From Maribacter litopenaei (GTDB lineage Bacteria > Bacteroidota > Bacteroidia > Flavobacteriales > Flavobacteriaceae), in assembly GCF_025244665.1 (NCBI RefSeq), contig NZ_CP104205.1, forward strand, positions 1,361,001 through 1,425,000: DNA of 64,000 nucleotides, read 5' to 3'. Of this stretch, positions 39,262 through 48,742 are shown one piece after another. A program made the translations under genes and the position numbers. The notes below the pieces were generated by a model. The model made no database searches and was not told where the DNA came from. It saw nothing but the letters and a program-made list of their open reading frames with translations. Position 1 is the stretch's first letter. Each line of letters opens with the position of its first letter.

Positions 39262-39308
39262 CTTGTCCTGAGCGGCGATGAAGGATAGACTTAGAAGAAG
39301 TAAAATAA
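39262..39308 (+). repeat. REP-like motif plus a decayed copy of the dnaK 3' end
   Basis: Directly after the dnaK stop comes TGTCCTGAGCGGCGATGAAGG, resembling the GAGCGNAGTCGAAGG short interspersed repeat seen in many bacterial genomes. It is followed at 39285-39308 by a 24-base segment matching the last 24 bases of dnaK (39238-39261) at 19 positions and reading IDLEEVK-stop against VDFEEVK-stop. The copy is out of frame with dnaK. Confidence 0.5.
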
Positions 39309-39370
39309 AGAGATAATAATATATCTCTTGATGATAGAAAGGGGCGATTGAAATCGCTCCTTTTTTATTT
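39309..39370 (+). terminator. Hairpin followed by rho-independent terminator after dnaK
   Basis: AGAGATA-N6-TATCTCT (39309-39328) forms a small stem. The main terminator is AAAGGGGCGATT/AATCGCTCCTTT (39338-39363) with a 2-base loop, one G-U pair and a run of T to 39366 with TATTT after. It should end the dnaK transcript. Confidence 0.8.
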
Positions 39371-39380
39371 TGGAATGTAA

Positions 39381-39411
39381 TTTGTTTGGGCAAGTAATTG
39401 AATTAATTTTG
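39381..39411 (+). promoter_or_regulatory. Promoter TTTG-N19-TAATTTTG, leaderless geometry
   Basis: TTTG (39381-39384) and TAATTTTG (39404-39411) match the Bacteroidota -33/-7 consensus with ideal 19-base spacing. The -7 box ends 4 bases before the ATG at 39416, so the transcript probably begins at the start codon. Confidence 0.6.
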
Positions 39412-39415
39412 TGAT

Positions 39416-40334
39416 ATGTTAAAAAAATACTCCAATATCTTTTTGTGGATGCTACTGGCCCTTCCATATTCTTTTTTTGCCCAAGAGGTTAGAATCTTTA
39501 CAGTATCCGATTTTGATTTAAAGGACAGTGTAAAAACATGTCTCGGTCAGTACAAAATATGGCAAAGAGGAATATGACTTTAATAAAAGGGGTTTACTCA
39601 CCAAGTTGGTTACTCGCTACAATGAAGCGGACTATGACGTAATGTATTACAAATACAGGGATAGTCTTTTGATAGAAAAACGATCCGAAACTTATAGGGA
39701 TAATAAGTTTGACCCGGCTACTTCGATTGCTCATTTTTTTGAATTGGATACCACCGAAAACCTTATAATAACTGAAAAAATATTCTCTTATGATAAGGAA
39801 TTTTTAGACCAGTATGTCTACAACTACGATGATAAGGGTGATTTAACAAAAATGGTTCGGACGAATAATGAAGGAACCGATGAGACATTGGTGGAATACA
39901 AGAAATATAAAGGAGAATACACTATTACCTATCTATTGAACGATGTACCTTTAAAATCGATAAGGACATCCTTTCAAACAAAAAACGGCGACAAGCAAAA
40001 AATCGTACTCACAAAGGAGTATCTTAAGGGAGAGGCCAATAAAGCCTACGAAGAGGTGTTCGATACAGATGGAAAATTACTTGCCCAACAAGAGTTCGAG
40101 TTTGATGCGCAATCCAAGAAATTTGTGCCGACCGTTAGGACAACCTTTGATTATGATAAAAATGGGATGTTAATAGAAGAGATTCAAAGAGGTGAAAATA
40201 TTTTGGATAAAAAGGAATATTTATATCAATACGATAAAGGGGAAGGTGGCAATTGGGTAAAGCAAATTGTAACCCCTGAAAATTCATACACAACAAGAAA
40301 AATAACCTATTACGGGCAGAAAGAATTGAACTGA
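39416..40334 (+). CDS. Exported hypothetical protein with YD-like repeats, one frameshift
   Basis: I do not recognise a named family. The start at 39416 gives a signal peptide (MLKKYSNIFLWMLLALPYS, then FFAQ). The frame breaks at 39541-39546 (TCTCGG); restoring TCTGG gives KTCLVSTKYGKEEYDFNKRG and a ~306-residue protein. The body has repeated short units such as YNYDDKGDLTKMVRTNNEG, EVFDTDGKLLAQQEFEFD and FDYDKNGMLIEEIQRG, similar to RHS/YD-like antiparallel repeats of periplasmic or surface proteins. It is convergent with the GNAT gene, one base apart. Confidence 0.7.
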
Positions 40335-40335
40335 T

Positions 40336-40887
40336 TCAATTAGAAATCATTTTCCATTCATCCCGTAACAGACCATAGCAACAGGTATTTCGCTTAAATC
40401 CGTCTAGGAGATATACGTCCTCTCTAAGAATACCTTCCAATGTGCACCCAAGTTTTTCTACCGCTTTTCCGGACCTAATATTTCGTTCATCTATCCTAAA
40501 CTCTACTTTCTCAAAATCCAAATTGGTAAAGGCATAGTTTAACATTAATTGTTTCATCTCTGTATTTAGGCCTGTTCCTTGAAACTCCTTACCAATCCAA
40601 GTAGATCCTATATGTAGGACTTTATTTTTCCAATTGACATTCATGTAGCGTGTGCTGCCGGCAAATTTTTCAGCCGCTCTGTCAAAAATTATAAATGGAA
40701 TGCTAGTTTTTTGGTCTTGCTGTTCTAAGGCTGTAATGACATAATTTTTTAATGCCTCCGGAGTTTCGATATCGGATGGGGAGTACTGAACCAATTTCTT
40801 TTCAGAGGCTATTGGTATCAGATTTTGATAATTCTCCAATGTGAGTGGCAAAAGTTTTACCCTATCGTTTTCCAAAATAATTTCCAT
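40336..40887 (-). CDS. GNAT family N-acetyltransferase (RimJ/RimL-like)
   Basis: Intact acetyltransferase. MEIILENDRVKLLPLTLENY opens the fold, and the acetyl-CoA site region is IGSTWIGKEFQGTGLNTEMKQLML followed by VEFRIDERNIRSGKAVEKLGCTLEGILRED, the R/L-type signature of ribosomal-protein-acetyltransferase-like GNATs. I begin at 40887; an ATG four codons earlier (40899) would overlap the upstream esterase gene. The substrate is unknown. It is probably co-transcribed with the esterase. Confidence 0.85.
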   Translation of the reverse strand: MEIILENDRVKLLPLTLENYQNLIPIASEKKLVQYSPSDIETPEALKNYVITALEQQDQKTSIPFIIFDRAAEKFAGSTRYMNVNWKNKVLHIGSTWIGKEFQGTGLNTEMKQLMLNYAFTNLDFEKVEFRIDERNIRSGKAVEKLGCTLEGILREDVYLLDGFKRNTCCYGLLRDEWKMISN

Positions 40888-40888
40888 G

Positions 40889-41536
40889 TCAGTTGGCAAA
40901 GGAATTAATGATTTCTTTTTTCAGTTCGTGCCCTCCCTCAAAAGTAATTTGTTTAGCCTTTCCTTTAAACAAAGTGATTAATTTCTTGGTTTCTTCTTCT
41001 AATCGTTTAGCATTGATGTATTCATCTTTAGAACCAACGACCGAATAAATGTCCGTTCTATACTTCAACAGATGTTCAAAATCCGAAGGAGTCAATTCTT
41101 CCGGAATACCACCGGCATACAAAATCAGTTTCTTGGGTTTTAATCCTGTTTTAGCGATGAGTCTTGTTGCTATAGATACCCCTTGAGAAAAGCCTAATAC
41201 GATTAAATTGCATCGGTCAGGGATATTTTCATTGTCCAATACCTTTTCAATATAGTTGAGAACGTTGGAGGTTTCTTGCTCCCTGTCCACTCGAGTTAAC
41301 CAACTGGCACCCACATGTCTATATTTTCCGTTCAGATAATATTTTGAAGGGGCCTGTGGAGCGATGATGTAGTTTTGATTTTTATCCAAATCCTCAAAAT
41401 ACTTGAGAAAATATTTGCTCAAAAAACCAATTCCATGAAAAATCAACCAAACATTTTTGGTTTTAGGATCTAGGCTATTTAACGTTTCATAGGTATTGGT
41501 ATGTTGATATTGAACGTGTTTTATTTCGGTTTCCAT
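40889..41536 (-). CDS. Alpha/beta-hydrolase, carboxylesterase/phospholipase-like
   Basis: Intact 215-residue serine hydrolase. WLIFHGIGFLSKYFL is the oxyanion strand, APQAPSKYYLNGKYRHVGASW resembles the YpfH/Est family segment, LIVLGFSQGVSIATRLI contains the nucleophile elbow G-x-S-x-G (GFSQG), VVGSKDEY provides the acid and FEGGHEL the histidine. The natural substrate is unknown. It overlaps or abuts the GNAT gene downstream. Confidence 0.85.
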   Translation of the reverse strand: METEIKHVQYQHTNTYETLNSLDPKTKNVWLIFHGIGFLSKYFLKYFEDLDKNQNYIIAPQAPSKYYLNGKYRHVGASWLTRVDREQETSNVLNYIEKVLDNENIPDRCNLIVLGFSQGVSIATRLIAKTGLKPKKLILYAGGIPEELTPSDFEHLLKYRTDIYSVVGSKDEYINAKRLEEETKKLITLFKGKAKQITFEGGHELKKEIINSFAN

Positions 41537-41600
41537 AAATCAATCGTCTTTGTTTTTACCTCTTGGTATTCTATTCCTTAATTTTACATAAAAAAGGAAA

Positions 41601-42023
41601 ATGGGCGAACACAAAGATAAGATACTTGAAGTCTGCAATAGCTCTTCTAAGAATACATTAATGGAAACCTTGGGAATCACCTATGTGGATGTAGGCGAGG
41701 ATTTTCTAATAGCCAAAATGCCGGTATCTCCCAAGGTACATCAACCTGATGGTGTACTTCACGGAGGTGCCACTGTCGCTCCGGCTGAAAGCGTTGGGAG
41801 CATGGCTTCCTATATATTTTTAAATGCAGCGGAGTATTTTGTAAGAGGCATTGAAATTTCTGCCAATCATGTGAAAAGTGTAAAGGAGGGGTTTGTCTAT
41901 GCCAAAGCTTCATTTATCCATAAGGGCAGAACCACTCAGGTTTGGGACATTAGGATTACCAACGGGCAGAATCAACTCATATCCGTTTGTAAATTGACCA
42001 CGATTGCTTTGCCAAAAAAGTAA
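41601..42023 (+). CDS. Hotdog-fold thioesterase (PaaI/MenI-like)
   Basis: Intact 140-residue hotdog protein. HQPDGVLHGGATVAPAESVGS is the HGG active-site block of the PaaI group, with the catalytic Asp/Glu in PAES. Located 1 base before menF in a menaquinone cluster, it is most likely the 1,4-dihydroxy-2-naphthoyl-CoA thioesterase (MenI). That assignment is from context; the family also hydrolyses other aryl-CoA esters. Confidence 0.82.
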   Translation: MGEHKDKILEVCNSSSKNTLMETLGITYVDVGEDFLIAKMPVSPKVHQPDGVLHGGATVAPAESVGSMASYIFLNAAEYFVRGIEISANHVKSVKEGFVYAKASFIHKGRTTQVWDIRITNGQNQLISVCKLTTIALPKK

Positions 42024-42024
42024 A

Positions 42025-43129
42025 ATGGTCTTTTCTATTTTCGATAAAGCCCAAAGTCATATGGAGCAAAAACTTCCATTTGTACTCTATAAAAAGCCAA
42101 GGGAATTTGATGTTAATGGTATTTTTCAGAAGAATGCAACCCTTCATTCTGTCTCTGATTTTAGTGAAAGTGGTTTCGTCTTTGCCCCATTTGACAATCA
42201 TATGAAACCTATCTTGATGAAGGCGGATGAGGTATGCACCGAAACTTTCGATACTGAAAAAAAAGCGTCTTAAAAGATTCGCCTACAGGGGAACATACTG
42301 ATTCTAAAAATTATGAAATGATGGTTTCAAAGGCCATCGATGCCATTAAGGAAGATGAGCTTAAAAAAGTGGTGCTTTCAAGAAAAAAGGAAGTCTATGT
42401 TTCGGTTTCGGCCATTACAATATTTCAAAGACTGATCAATACCTATGAAAATGCCTTATGTTATGTATGGTATCATCCACAGATAGGCACTTGGTTAGGG
42501 GCCACTCCTGAAATTTTATTGAAAAGTAGGGGAAATGCCTTTGTGACCATGTCCCTTGCAGGCACACAGGTTGTTGGCAAAGAACAGGATGTTCCTGATT
42601 GGGGCCGAAGGAAATATATGAACAACAATTGGTTACAGATTATATACTAGAGGCTTTAAGAGGTAAAACGACGGACTTGAAAATCGGTAACCTGGAGACT
42701 ACAATGGCCGGGCAATTGTGGCATTTGAGAACCAAAATTTCCGGACATTTTGAGCTCGGAAAATTGGCAGAATTAATAAAATCCTTACACCCGACACCGG
42801 CGGTCTGTGGAATTCCTAAGGAGAAGGCCAAAACGTTCATTTTGGAAAATGAACAATATGACCGAATGTTTTATACGGGCTATTTAGGGGAATTAAACCT
42901 GAGGAGTGGAGTAGAACGAAACACCAACCCAAGAAATAAGGAAAACGGGGTATATAGATCCATATTAAATTCAACTGAACTTTTTGTCAATTTGCGATGT
43001 ATGAAATTGGATGATCCGTTGGCGACCTTATTTATAGGCGGAGGGATAACCTCAGATTCAGATCCTAGGAAGGAATGGGAAGAGACGGAGAATAAAAGCA
43101 AAACCATTTTAAAAGTAATTACCGATTAA
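42025..43129 (+). CDS. menF: Isochorismate synthase, two frameshifts
   Basis: Chorismate-utilising enzyme converting chorismate to isochorismate for menaquinone. The conserved C-terminal blocks are KVVLSRKKEV, WYHPQIGTWLGATPEILLK, MSLAGTQ, HLRTKISG, LHPTPAVCGIPKEKA, FYTGYLGEL and FVNLRCMK with LFIGGGITSDSDPRKEW. Breaks: the A8 run at 42257-42264 (one A missing) and 42605-42608 (CCGA, restored to CCAGA giving WGQKEIYEQQLVTDYI). The repaired protein is ~368 residues, as usual in flavobacteria. I place the start at 42025, right after the thioesterase stop. Confidence 0.87.
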
Positions 43130-43140
43130 GTGTAAACCAA

Positions 43141-43172
43141 TTGGTTTTTGACAGTAAGAGGCCTTATTTTTG
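43141..43172 (+). promoter_or_regulatory. menD promoter TTG-N21-TATTTTTG
   Basis: TTG (43141-43143) and TATTTTTG (43165-43172) fit the -33/-7 pattern. The -7 box ends 6 bases before the menD ATG at 43179, so the leader would be absent or 1-3 bases. Confidence 0.5.
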
Positions 43173-43178
43173 TAGTTG

Positions 43179-44931
43179 ATGAAATACTCCAATATACCCG
43201 TAGCCCAATCCATTATTGGGCATTGTAAAGCTAATGGGATTAAAGACATTATTATTTCTCCCGGTTCCGTAAATGCACCTTTGACGCTTTCCTTTACAAA
43301 TGATTCCTTTTTTCGCTGTTTTAGTATTGTAGATGAGCGTTGTGCGGCCTTTTTTGCATTAGGTATGGCCCAAAATTTACATAAGCCAGTAGCTTTGATA
43401 TGTACATCGGGTAGTGCCTTATTAAACTATTATCCGGCGATTGCGGAAGCCTATTACAGCGAAATACCACTGGTGGTCATTTCTGCGGATAGACCCTCCT
43501 ATAAAATCGATATTGGGGACGGGCAAACTATTCGACAGGACCATGTATATGAAAGGCACATTGGCTATTCGGCCAACTTGAGACAAGACCTCACGCACGC
43601 AACGGAAAGGATTGAGAGGTATCGGCCTGAATGGGTTATTGAGAAGGACCTTGAAAAGGAGCAGGAAAACGTTCGTATTTTTAATCAAGATGAATTAAAA
43701 AAAGCATTGACCACTACGATTCAGGATAACCTTCCAGTCCATATCAATGTCCCTTTTGAAGAATCTTTATATACAATTGAGGAGATGGAATTAGTGCTAC
43801 CGGAACCCATCCAAGGTAGAATTGAAAATGAGGAAAAGAATACAACGGAGGCTTTAAGTTTATGGCAGCATGCCAAAAGAAAAATGGTGCTGGTTGGAGT
43901 TAACGATCCAGGTCAACTCGAACATGAGTTTGTAAAAATACTAGGTGAAGATCCCTCTGTGATTGTGTTTACGGAAACAACCAGCAACGTGCATCATCCC
44001 TATTTTTTTAATAGCATTGATTCTATATTGGCTCCGATAGAGTTGAGCAGTAATAGGCAGTTATTATTTGAAGATTTAAGGCCGTGAAATTTTAATTACA
44101 ATTGGCGGACATGTGGTTTCCAAAAAGATAAAGGCTTTTTTGAGGGAGTTTACGCCAAAACATCATTGGCATGTGGGCACTTCAAGGGCCAATGATACGT
44201 TCTTTTGTCTAAAATGGCATTATAAGGAATCACCTAACCAATTTTTTAAAAAGATGTACACGCCATTAGGTAATAGTACTACTTCTAGCTATTTTGAAAG
44301 ATGGAATAAAATAAGGCACAATTATAGAGATAGGAGGGCTACATATATTGAACAAATTCCGTATTCGGATTTTATTGTCTTTGACAAAGTGTTAAAGTCA
44401 ATTCCTAATAATTATCAATTGCATTTGGCAAACAGTTCAACCATACGGTATACTCAATTGTTTCAATTAGATCCATCCTTAAAAGTTTTTTGCAATAGGG
44501 GCACCAGTGGAATTGATGGTAGTACGTCAACGGCTTTGGGAGCATCGGTTTATGGCAAATCCCCAACTTTATTGATTACAGGGGACCTTAGTTTCTTCTA
44601 TGATAGCAATGCGCTATGGAACGACCATATCCGAAAGGATTTTAGAATTGTATTGATAAACAATGCAGGTGGCGGTATTTTCAGAATTTTACCCGGCCGA
44701 AAAGACACGGAAACCTATGAACGGTTTTTTGAAACCAAGCATGAGTTAAACGCATCCAAGTTATGTGAAATGTTTAAGATTGAATACAGTGCTGTTTTTA
44801 ATGAAGATGAATTACAAAGAGAGTTGATCAATTTCTATGGACAGTCTGATTTTCCGAGACTTTTGGAGATTCATACTCCCCGACAGTTGAACAATAAAAT
44901 TTTGACAGATTATTTTCATTTCATATCTTAG
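43179..44931 (+). CDS. menD: SEPHCHC synthase MenD, one frameshift
   Basis: ThDP-dependent enzyme joining isochorismate and 2-oxoglutarate. N-terminal blocks: IIISPGSVNAPLTLSF, VDERCAAFFALGMA, CTSGSALLNYYPAIAEAYY, VISADRP, DGQTIRQ. C-terminal ThDP blocks: FCNRGTSGIDGSTSTALGAS, TGDLSFFYDSNAL and LINNAGGGIFRIL. The frame breaks at 44082-44087 (CCGTGA); restoring CCAGA gives DLRPEILITIGGHVVS and a ~584-residue protein. An upstream TTG at 43176 is in frame but I prefer ATG 43179. Confidence 0.92.
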
Positions 44932-44971
44932 GGAAAATATTAACTATTAACATTTTAAGACACTACAAATT

Positions 44972-45310
44972 ATGAGTAAAAGAGACGAGCTTATTGAAAA
45001 ATACGCAGCTGACATCAAAGATAAATTTGGCGAAACTGCTGATATGGATTTGCTTACCAAAGTAACTGTAGGTTTAGGACCATCTATTTATAACCTGGAC
45101 GCCTCCAAAGTGTCGGGAGGTGATGAAAAGGAGCTTGAGACTGTAAAAAATAATTACTTGATTAAAAAATTAGGTCTTAGCGATGAACCTCAGTTAATGG
45201 AGGCTATCAAATCTGTAATGGACAAATATGGCTCTGCCAACAGAAATAAGCATAGAGCTGTTGTGTATTATATGCTATGCAAGCATTTTAACAAAGCATC
45301 TGTTTATTAA
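44972..45310 (+). CDS. DUF2853 family protein
   Basis: Intact 112-residue small acidic protein. SKRDELIEKYAADIKDKFG and the ending MDKYGSANRNKHRAVVYYMLCKHF are the DUF2853 pattern. It is all-helical with no known activity. It sits between menD and the CvfB-like gene in what is otherwise a menaquinone cluster, and a terminator follows. Confidence 0.85.
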   Translation: MSKRDELIEKYAADIKDKFGETADMDLLTKVTVGLGPSIYNLDASKVSGGDEKELETVKNNYLIKKLGLSDEPQLMEAIKSVMDKYGSANRNKHRAVVYYMLCKHFNKASVY

Positions 45311-45329
45311 GAGTTTTTATAAAAAAATT

Positions 45330-45362
45330 AAAGGACCGGTTCTTTGAAACGATCCTTTTTTA
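45330..45362 (+). terminator. Rho-independent terminator
   Basis: AAAGGACCGGTTC (45330-45342) pairs with GAAACGATCCTTT (45346-45358) apart from two mismatches, with a TTT loop and a T-run after it. It closes the menD-DUF2853 transcript. Confidence 0.65.
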
Positions 45363-45374
45363 TTTCATTAAGTT

Positions 45375-45407
45375 TTTGTTGCCGCTTTTCTAATTCGTGT
45401 AATTTTG
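45375..45407 (+). promoter_or_regulatory. cvfB promoter TTTG-N21-TAATTTTG, leaderless geometry
   Basis: TTTG (45375-45378) and TAATTTTG (45400-45407) with 21-base spacing. The box ends 4 bases before the ATG at 45412, placing the predicted transcript start on the start codon. Confidence 0.55.
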
Positions 45408-45411
45408 TAAG

Positions 45412-46246
45412 ATGATTGAGATAGGTAGAAAAAACAACTTAAAAATTTTAAGGGATACCAGTGTGGGGCTATTTCTAGGGGATGAAGAGGGTAATGATGT
45501 TCTTTTGCCCAACAAATATGTTCCAGAATCTTATGAAATTGGGGAGGGTGTAGAGGTTTTCTGTTATTTGGATTATGATGAAAGACCAGTGGCCACGACC
45601 CTAGAGCCATATATCATGCTGGGTGAATTTAGACTGTTGCAAGTTGCTGAGGTAAATGAATTTGGCGCATTTATGGACTGGGGACTGGAAAAGCATTTAT
45701 TAGTACCGTTCAGGGAACAGCGAAGCAAAATGAAACAGGGTCAATGGTATATTGTCCATTGTTACCTTGACGAAAAAACAGGAAGATTGGTCGCTTCCAA
45801 TAAATTGGACAAATTCTTAAATAACGAAAACCTTAATCTAAAGGAATGGGAAGAGGTGGATTTGGTCATTACAAGACAAACAGATTTAGGGTGGGAGGTC
45901 ATAGTGAACGAAAAGCACAAAGGGCTGGTCTATTTTAATGAAGTTTTTAAGTCCATCAACATTGGGGATGTAATCCCAGGTTGTGTTAAAAAGATAAGAA
46001 ATGACAATAAAATCGATATATCGTTACAGCCTCTTGGAAGTAAAGTATTGGAACCAGCGGCCAATAAAATATATAATGTTTTAAAGGAAAATGGGGGATT
46101 TTTACCATTGCATGATAAGTCGGATACGAGAAGACATTAGGGATATGTTTCAGATGAGTAAAAAAACCTTTAAAAAGGGACTCGGCACCTTATATAAGGA
46201 GAGAAAGGTAAAACTGGAAGATAATGGTATACGTTTGTCTAATTAG
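45412..46246 (+). CDS. cvfB: S1-domain RNA-binding protein (CvfB/YitL family), one frameshift
   Basis: RNA-binding regulator with tandem S1-like OB folds: IGRKNNLKILRDTSVGLFLG, LLPNKYVPE, FRLLQVAEVNEFGAFMDWGLEKHLLVPFREQ, WYIVHCYLDEKTGRLVASNKLDKF and GDVIPGCVKKIRNDNKIDISLQ. A C-terminal winged helix follows after repair. The frame breaks at 46126-46131 (ACGAGA, restored as CCAGA), giving KSDPEDIRDMFQMSKKTFKKGLGTLYKERK to the TAG at 46244-46246, ~278 residues. One CCAGAA at 45522 in the same gene is uncorrupted. Confidence 0.85.
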
Positions 46247-46430
46247 TAAATATGCTTAAATAGCGTATTAAACCATTGGTGATCAATTTTTTAATCTGAA
46301 TATTGTGGGGTTATTTTTGGTGTAGTTTACCTTTAATCCTATTTTTGTCTCATCTCAGTGGAAGAAGTGTAAATCCGACTCTTTTTTTATTTAAATTTAA
46401 CGTAATATTAAGACTTAAATAATATAGCAT

Positions 46431-47033
46431 ATGCCCTTTATTGAAGAAAGTGATCTTTTAGAGCTGCATAAAGATATAGACAAAGCACAAATAATTAACG
46501 AACGCCTTTTAGACCAGATAAAATTTAAGAACAAGGAACTTAAAAGAAGCAAAATACAGCGGAATATATTTGCTGGAATCACTGCTTTTTTTCTCATTGG
46601 TGGGTTGGCCCTCACATCCTTCACTGCTGGATTAAATACTTCCAATTCATTGGACAAACAAAATAATAATCTTCTTGTATCTATAGATAGCTTGGATGCC
46701 ATCAAATCAAGAATTGATAACCTGAAGGCACAAAATGATGAACTAAGCTTGGTAAAGGAATTCTACTTAGCCAAGAAATTCTTGGAAAAGGAAATGATTT
46801 ATTCGGTCCAAGTCAAATCGTTTGTTGATAACAACGTTACTTTGGCCTCAGAAGCTCTGACTAACACTTTGTTCGTTAAAACCAATCCATTTTATTCATA
46901 TTCCCTTGGAACTTTTGAAACTTTGGAAGAGGCACAATCCTTCAGAAAACAATTGGTTGATATAGGTTTTGAAGATGCCTTCGTGGCCTCCTATAAAGAG
47001 GGTAAAAGAGTTCAAATAGAAGATCCCTATTAG
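46431..47033 (+). CDS. Single-pass membrane protein with SPOR-like C-terminal domain
   Basis: 200 residues: N-terminal cytoplasmic coiled coil (ESDLLELHKDIDKAQIINERLL), one membrane helix (residues ~46-65, IFAGITAFFLIGGLALTSF), a coiled coil, then YSVQVKSFVDNN...NPFYSYSLGTFETLEEAQSFRKQLVDIGFEDAFV. The last part has the pattern of SPOR/peptidoglycan-binding repeats (YSVQVGxF, LGxFxTxEEAxxxxxxL). It likely acts in the periplasm at septal or lateral peptidoglycan. Its gene stops 2 bases before menA. Confidence 0.72.
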   Translation: MPFIEESDLLELHKDIDKAQIINERLLDQIKFKNKELKRSKIQRNIFAGITAFFLIGGLALTSFTAGLNTSNSLDKQNNNLLVSIDSLDAIKSRIDNLKAQNDELSLVKEFYLAKKFLEKEMIYSVQVKSFVDNNVTLASEALTNTLFVKTNPFYSYSLGTFETLEEAQSFRKQLVDIGFEDAFVASYKEGKRVQIEDPY

Positions 47034-47035
47034 TA

Positions 47036-47944
47036 GTGACCCAGTTTAAGGCGTGGATAAACGCTGCAAGATTAAGAACCCTACCTCTTTCTATTTCCGG
47101 TATACTCATTGGTGCCGCCTTGGCCTCTTTTTATGGTAATTCGGATGCAGTCATTTTTTGGTTAGCAATACTTACCACGGTTGGATTTCAGATCACATCT
47201 AATTTTGCCAATGATTACGGGGATGGCATAAAAGGTACCGATAACCAATATAGAATAGGTCCCAAAAGAGCATTGCAGAGTGGTCTTCTTTCCAAAAGAG
47301 CACTTAAAAGAGGTATTGTTATTTCTATAGTAATAGATGTATTATTGGTTGTTGCCTTACTGTTTTTTTCCTTCAAGTGGGAGGAATTGGGATGGGCAAT
47401 TTTTTTCATGCTACTGGGTGGGCTTAGTATATGGGCTGCCATAAAGTATACGGTTGGAGAAAACGCATACGGATATCATGGTTTGGGCGATGTATTTGTG
47501 TTTGTTTTTTTTGGTTTAGTAAGTGTATTGGGCAGTATGTTCTTGTTCATAAAGAGTATTCCTGCTTTTTCTATATTACCGGCCATTACAATTGGGCTTT
47601 TGAGTGTGGGTGTACTCAACTTGAATAATTTAAGAGATCATCAATCCGATAAGGACTCCGGGAAGAATACGTTAATCGTAAAAATGGGATTTGCAAAGGG
47701 CAAATTATATCATATTATATTGTTATTGGTAGCCTTTTTGGTACTTTTCATTTTTATTAATAGCACTGCCGAAAACTGGTGGGGATATCTAAGTTTGTTG
47801 GCGTTCTTCCCAATAACAATTCATGGAATAAAAGTCAAGAGAACTAAAAACCCTGCTTTATTGGATCCTGAGCTCAAAAAGTTGGCCTTAAGTGCATTTT
47901 TAATGGCCATTCTCTTTTATTTTAGTTATTACAATTTTTTGTAG
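47036..47944 (+). CDS. menA: 1,4-Dihydroxy-2-naphthoate prenyltransferase MenA
   Basis: Intact 302-residue UbiA-superfamily enzyme that prenylates DHNA. The start is GTG at 47036. WINAARLRTLPLSISGILIG, then the first Asp-rich motif NFANDYGDGIKGTD, RALQSGLLS, GYHGLGDVFVFVFFG and the second motif NLRDHQSDKDSGKNTL are clear, with about eight membrane segments. It supplies demethylmenaquinone precursors for respiration. Confidence 0.93.
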   Translation: MTQFKAWINAARLRTLPLSISGILIGAALASFYGNSDAVIFWLAILTTVGFQITSNFANDYGDGIKGTDNQYRIGPKRALQSGLLSKRALKRGIVISIVIDVLLVVALLFFSFKWEELGWAIFFMLLGGLSIWAAIKYTVGENAYGYHGLGDVFVFVFFGLVSVLGSMFLFIKSIPAFSILPAITIGLLSVGVLNLNNLRDHQSDKDSGKNTLIVKMGFAKGKLYHIILLLVAFLVLFIFINSTAENWWGYLSLLAFFPITIHGIKVKRTKNPALLDPELKKLALSAFLMAILFYFSYYNFL

Positions 47945-47978
47945 TTTTGGACGTTAACCCACTAAACCACTAACAATT

Positions 47979-48742
47979 TTGGAACAACCTATTAAAATAC
48001 TTATCGTAGAGGACAACGTAATCATTGCAGATGATATGCAGTCCATGTTGGAGGAGATTGGTTATGAAATTGTAGACAATGTTATCGTTTACGAGCAAGC
48101 AGTTGAGGTATTAAAAACCCAACAAGTAGATCTTGTCCTTATTGACATAATTCTTGCCTCGGACAAAACTGGCATTGATTTAGGGAAACATATTCGGGAA
48201 AATTACGACATCCCATTTATTTTTGTTACCTCAAACTCGGACAGGGCCACCGTTGAAAATGCTAAGACAGTTAAACCTAACGGCTATTTGGTAAAGCCTT
48301 TTGAGCAGCAGGATTTATACACTTCTATAGAAATCGCATTATCCAATTTTATATATGGGAAACAGGCTTCGGGTAGTTCGGCTAATAATTCGGTCGAATC
48401 CAATGAAGATGTCCCAATGAGCAACTCCATTCTTAAGGATTCTATTTTCGTCAAAAAGCAACATCTCTATTATAGAATTCAATTTGGGGATATCCAGTTC
48501 ATTAAGGCGGATAATGTTTATTTGGAAGTGAATACGGTTGACAAAAAATTCCTGGTCGCTCACCATTAAAGGACTATTTGGAAAAACTTCCTTCGAATAA
48601 GTTTTACAGGGCACATAAGTCCTATATAGTCAATGTAGATCATATCGATGCAATTAATTCAAAGGACATCATGATCAACAACACGCTAATACCCATTTCA
48701 AAAGATTTCAAGGAGTTTATCATTTCCGCCATGAATTCTTAG
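47979..48742 (+). CDS. LytTR-family response regulator, one frameshift
   Basis: Receiver domain (ILIVEDNVIIADDM acid pocket, LVLIDIIL phosphoacceptor Asp near residue 57, FVTSN, NGYLVKPF lysine), linker, then a LytTR DNA-binding domain (IQFIKADNVYLEVNTVDKKFLV, LPSNKFYRAHKSYIVNVDHI). The frame breaks within 48554-48562 (TTCCTGGTCGCTC); inserting one base gives FLVRSPLKDYLEKL and a stop at 48740-48742, ~254 residues. This is one of the few breaks I cannot tie clearly to CCAGA. The start is TTG at 47979; a TAGTTTTG box lies at 47942-47949. The kinase at 49158 is its likely partner. Confidence 0.83.
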
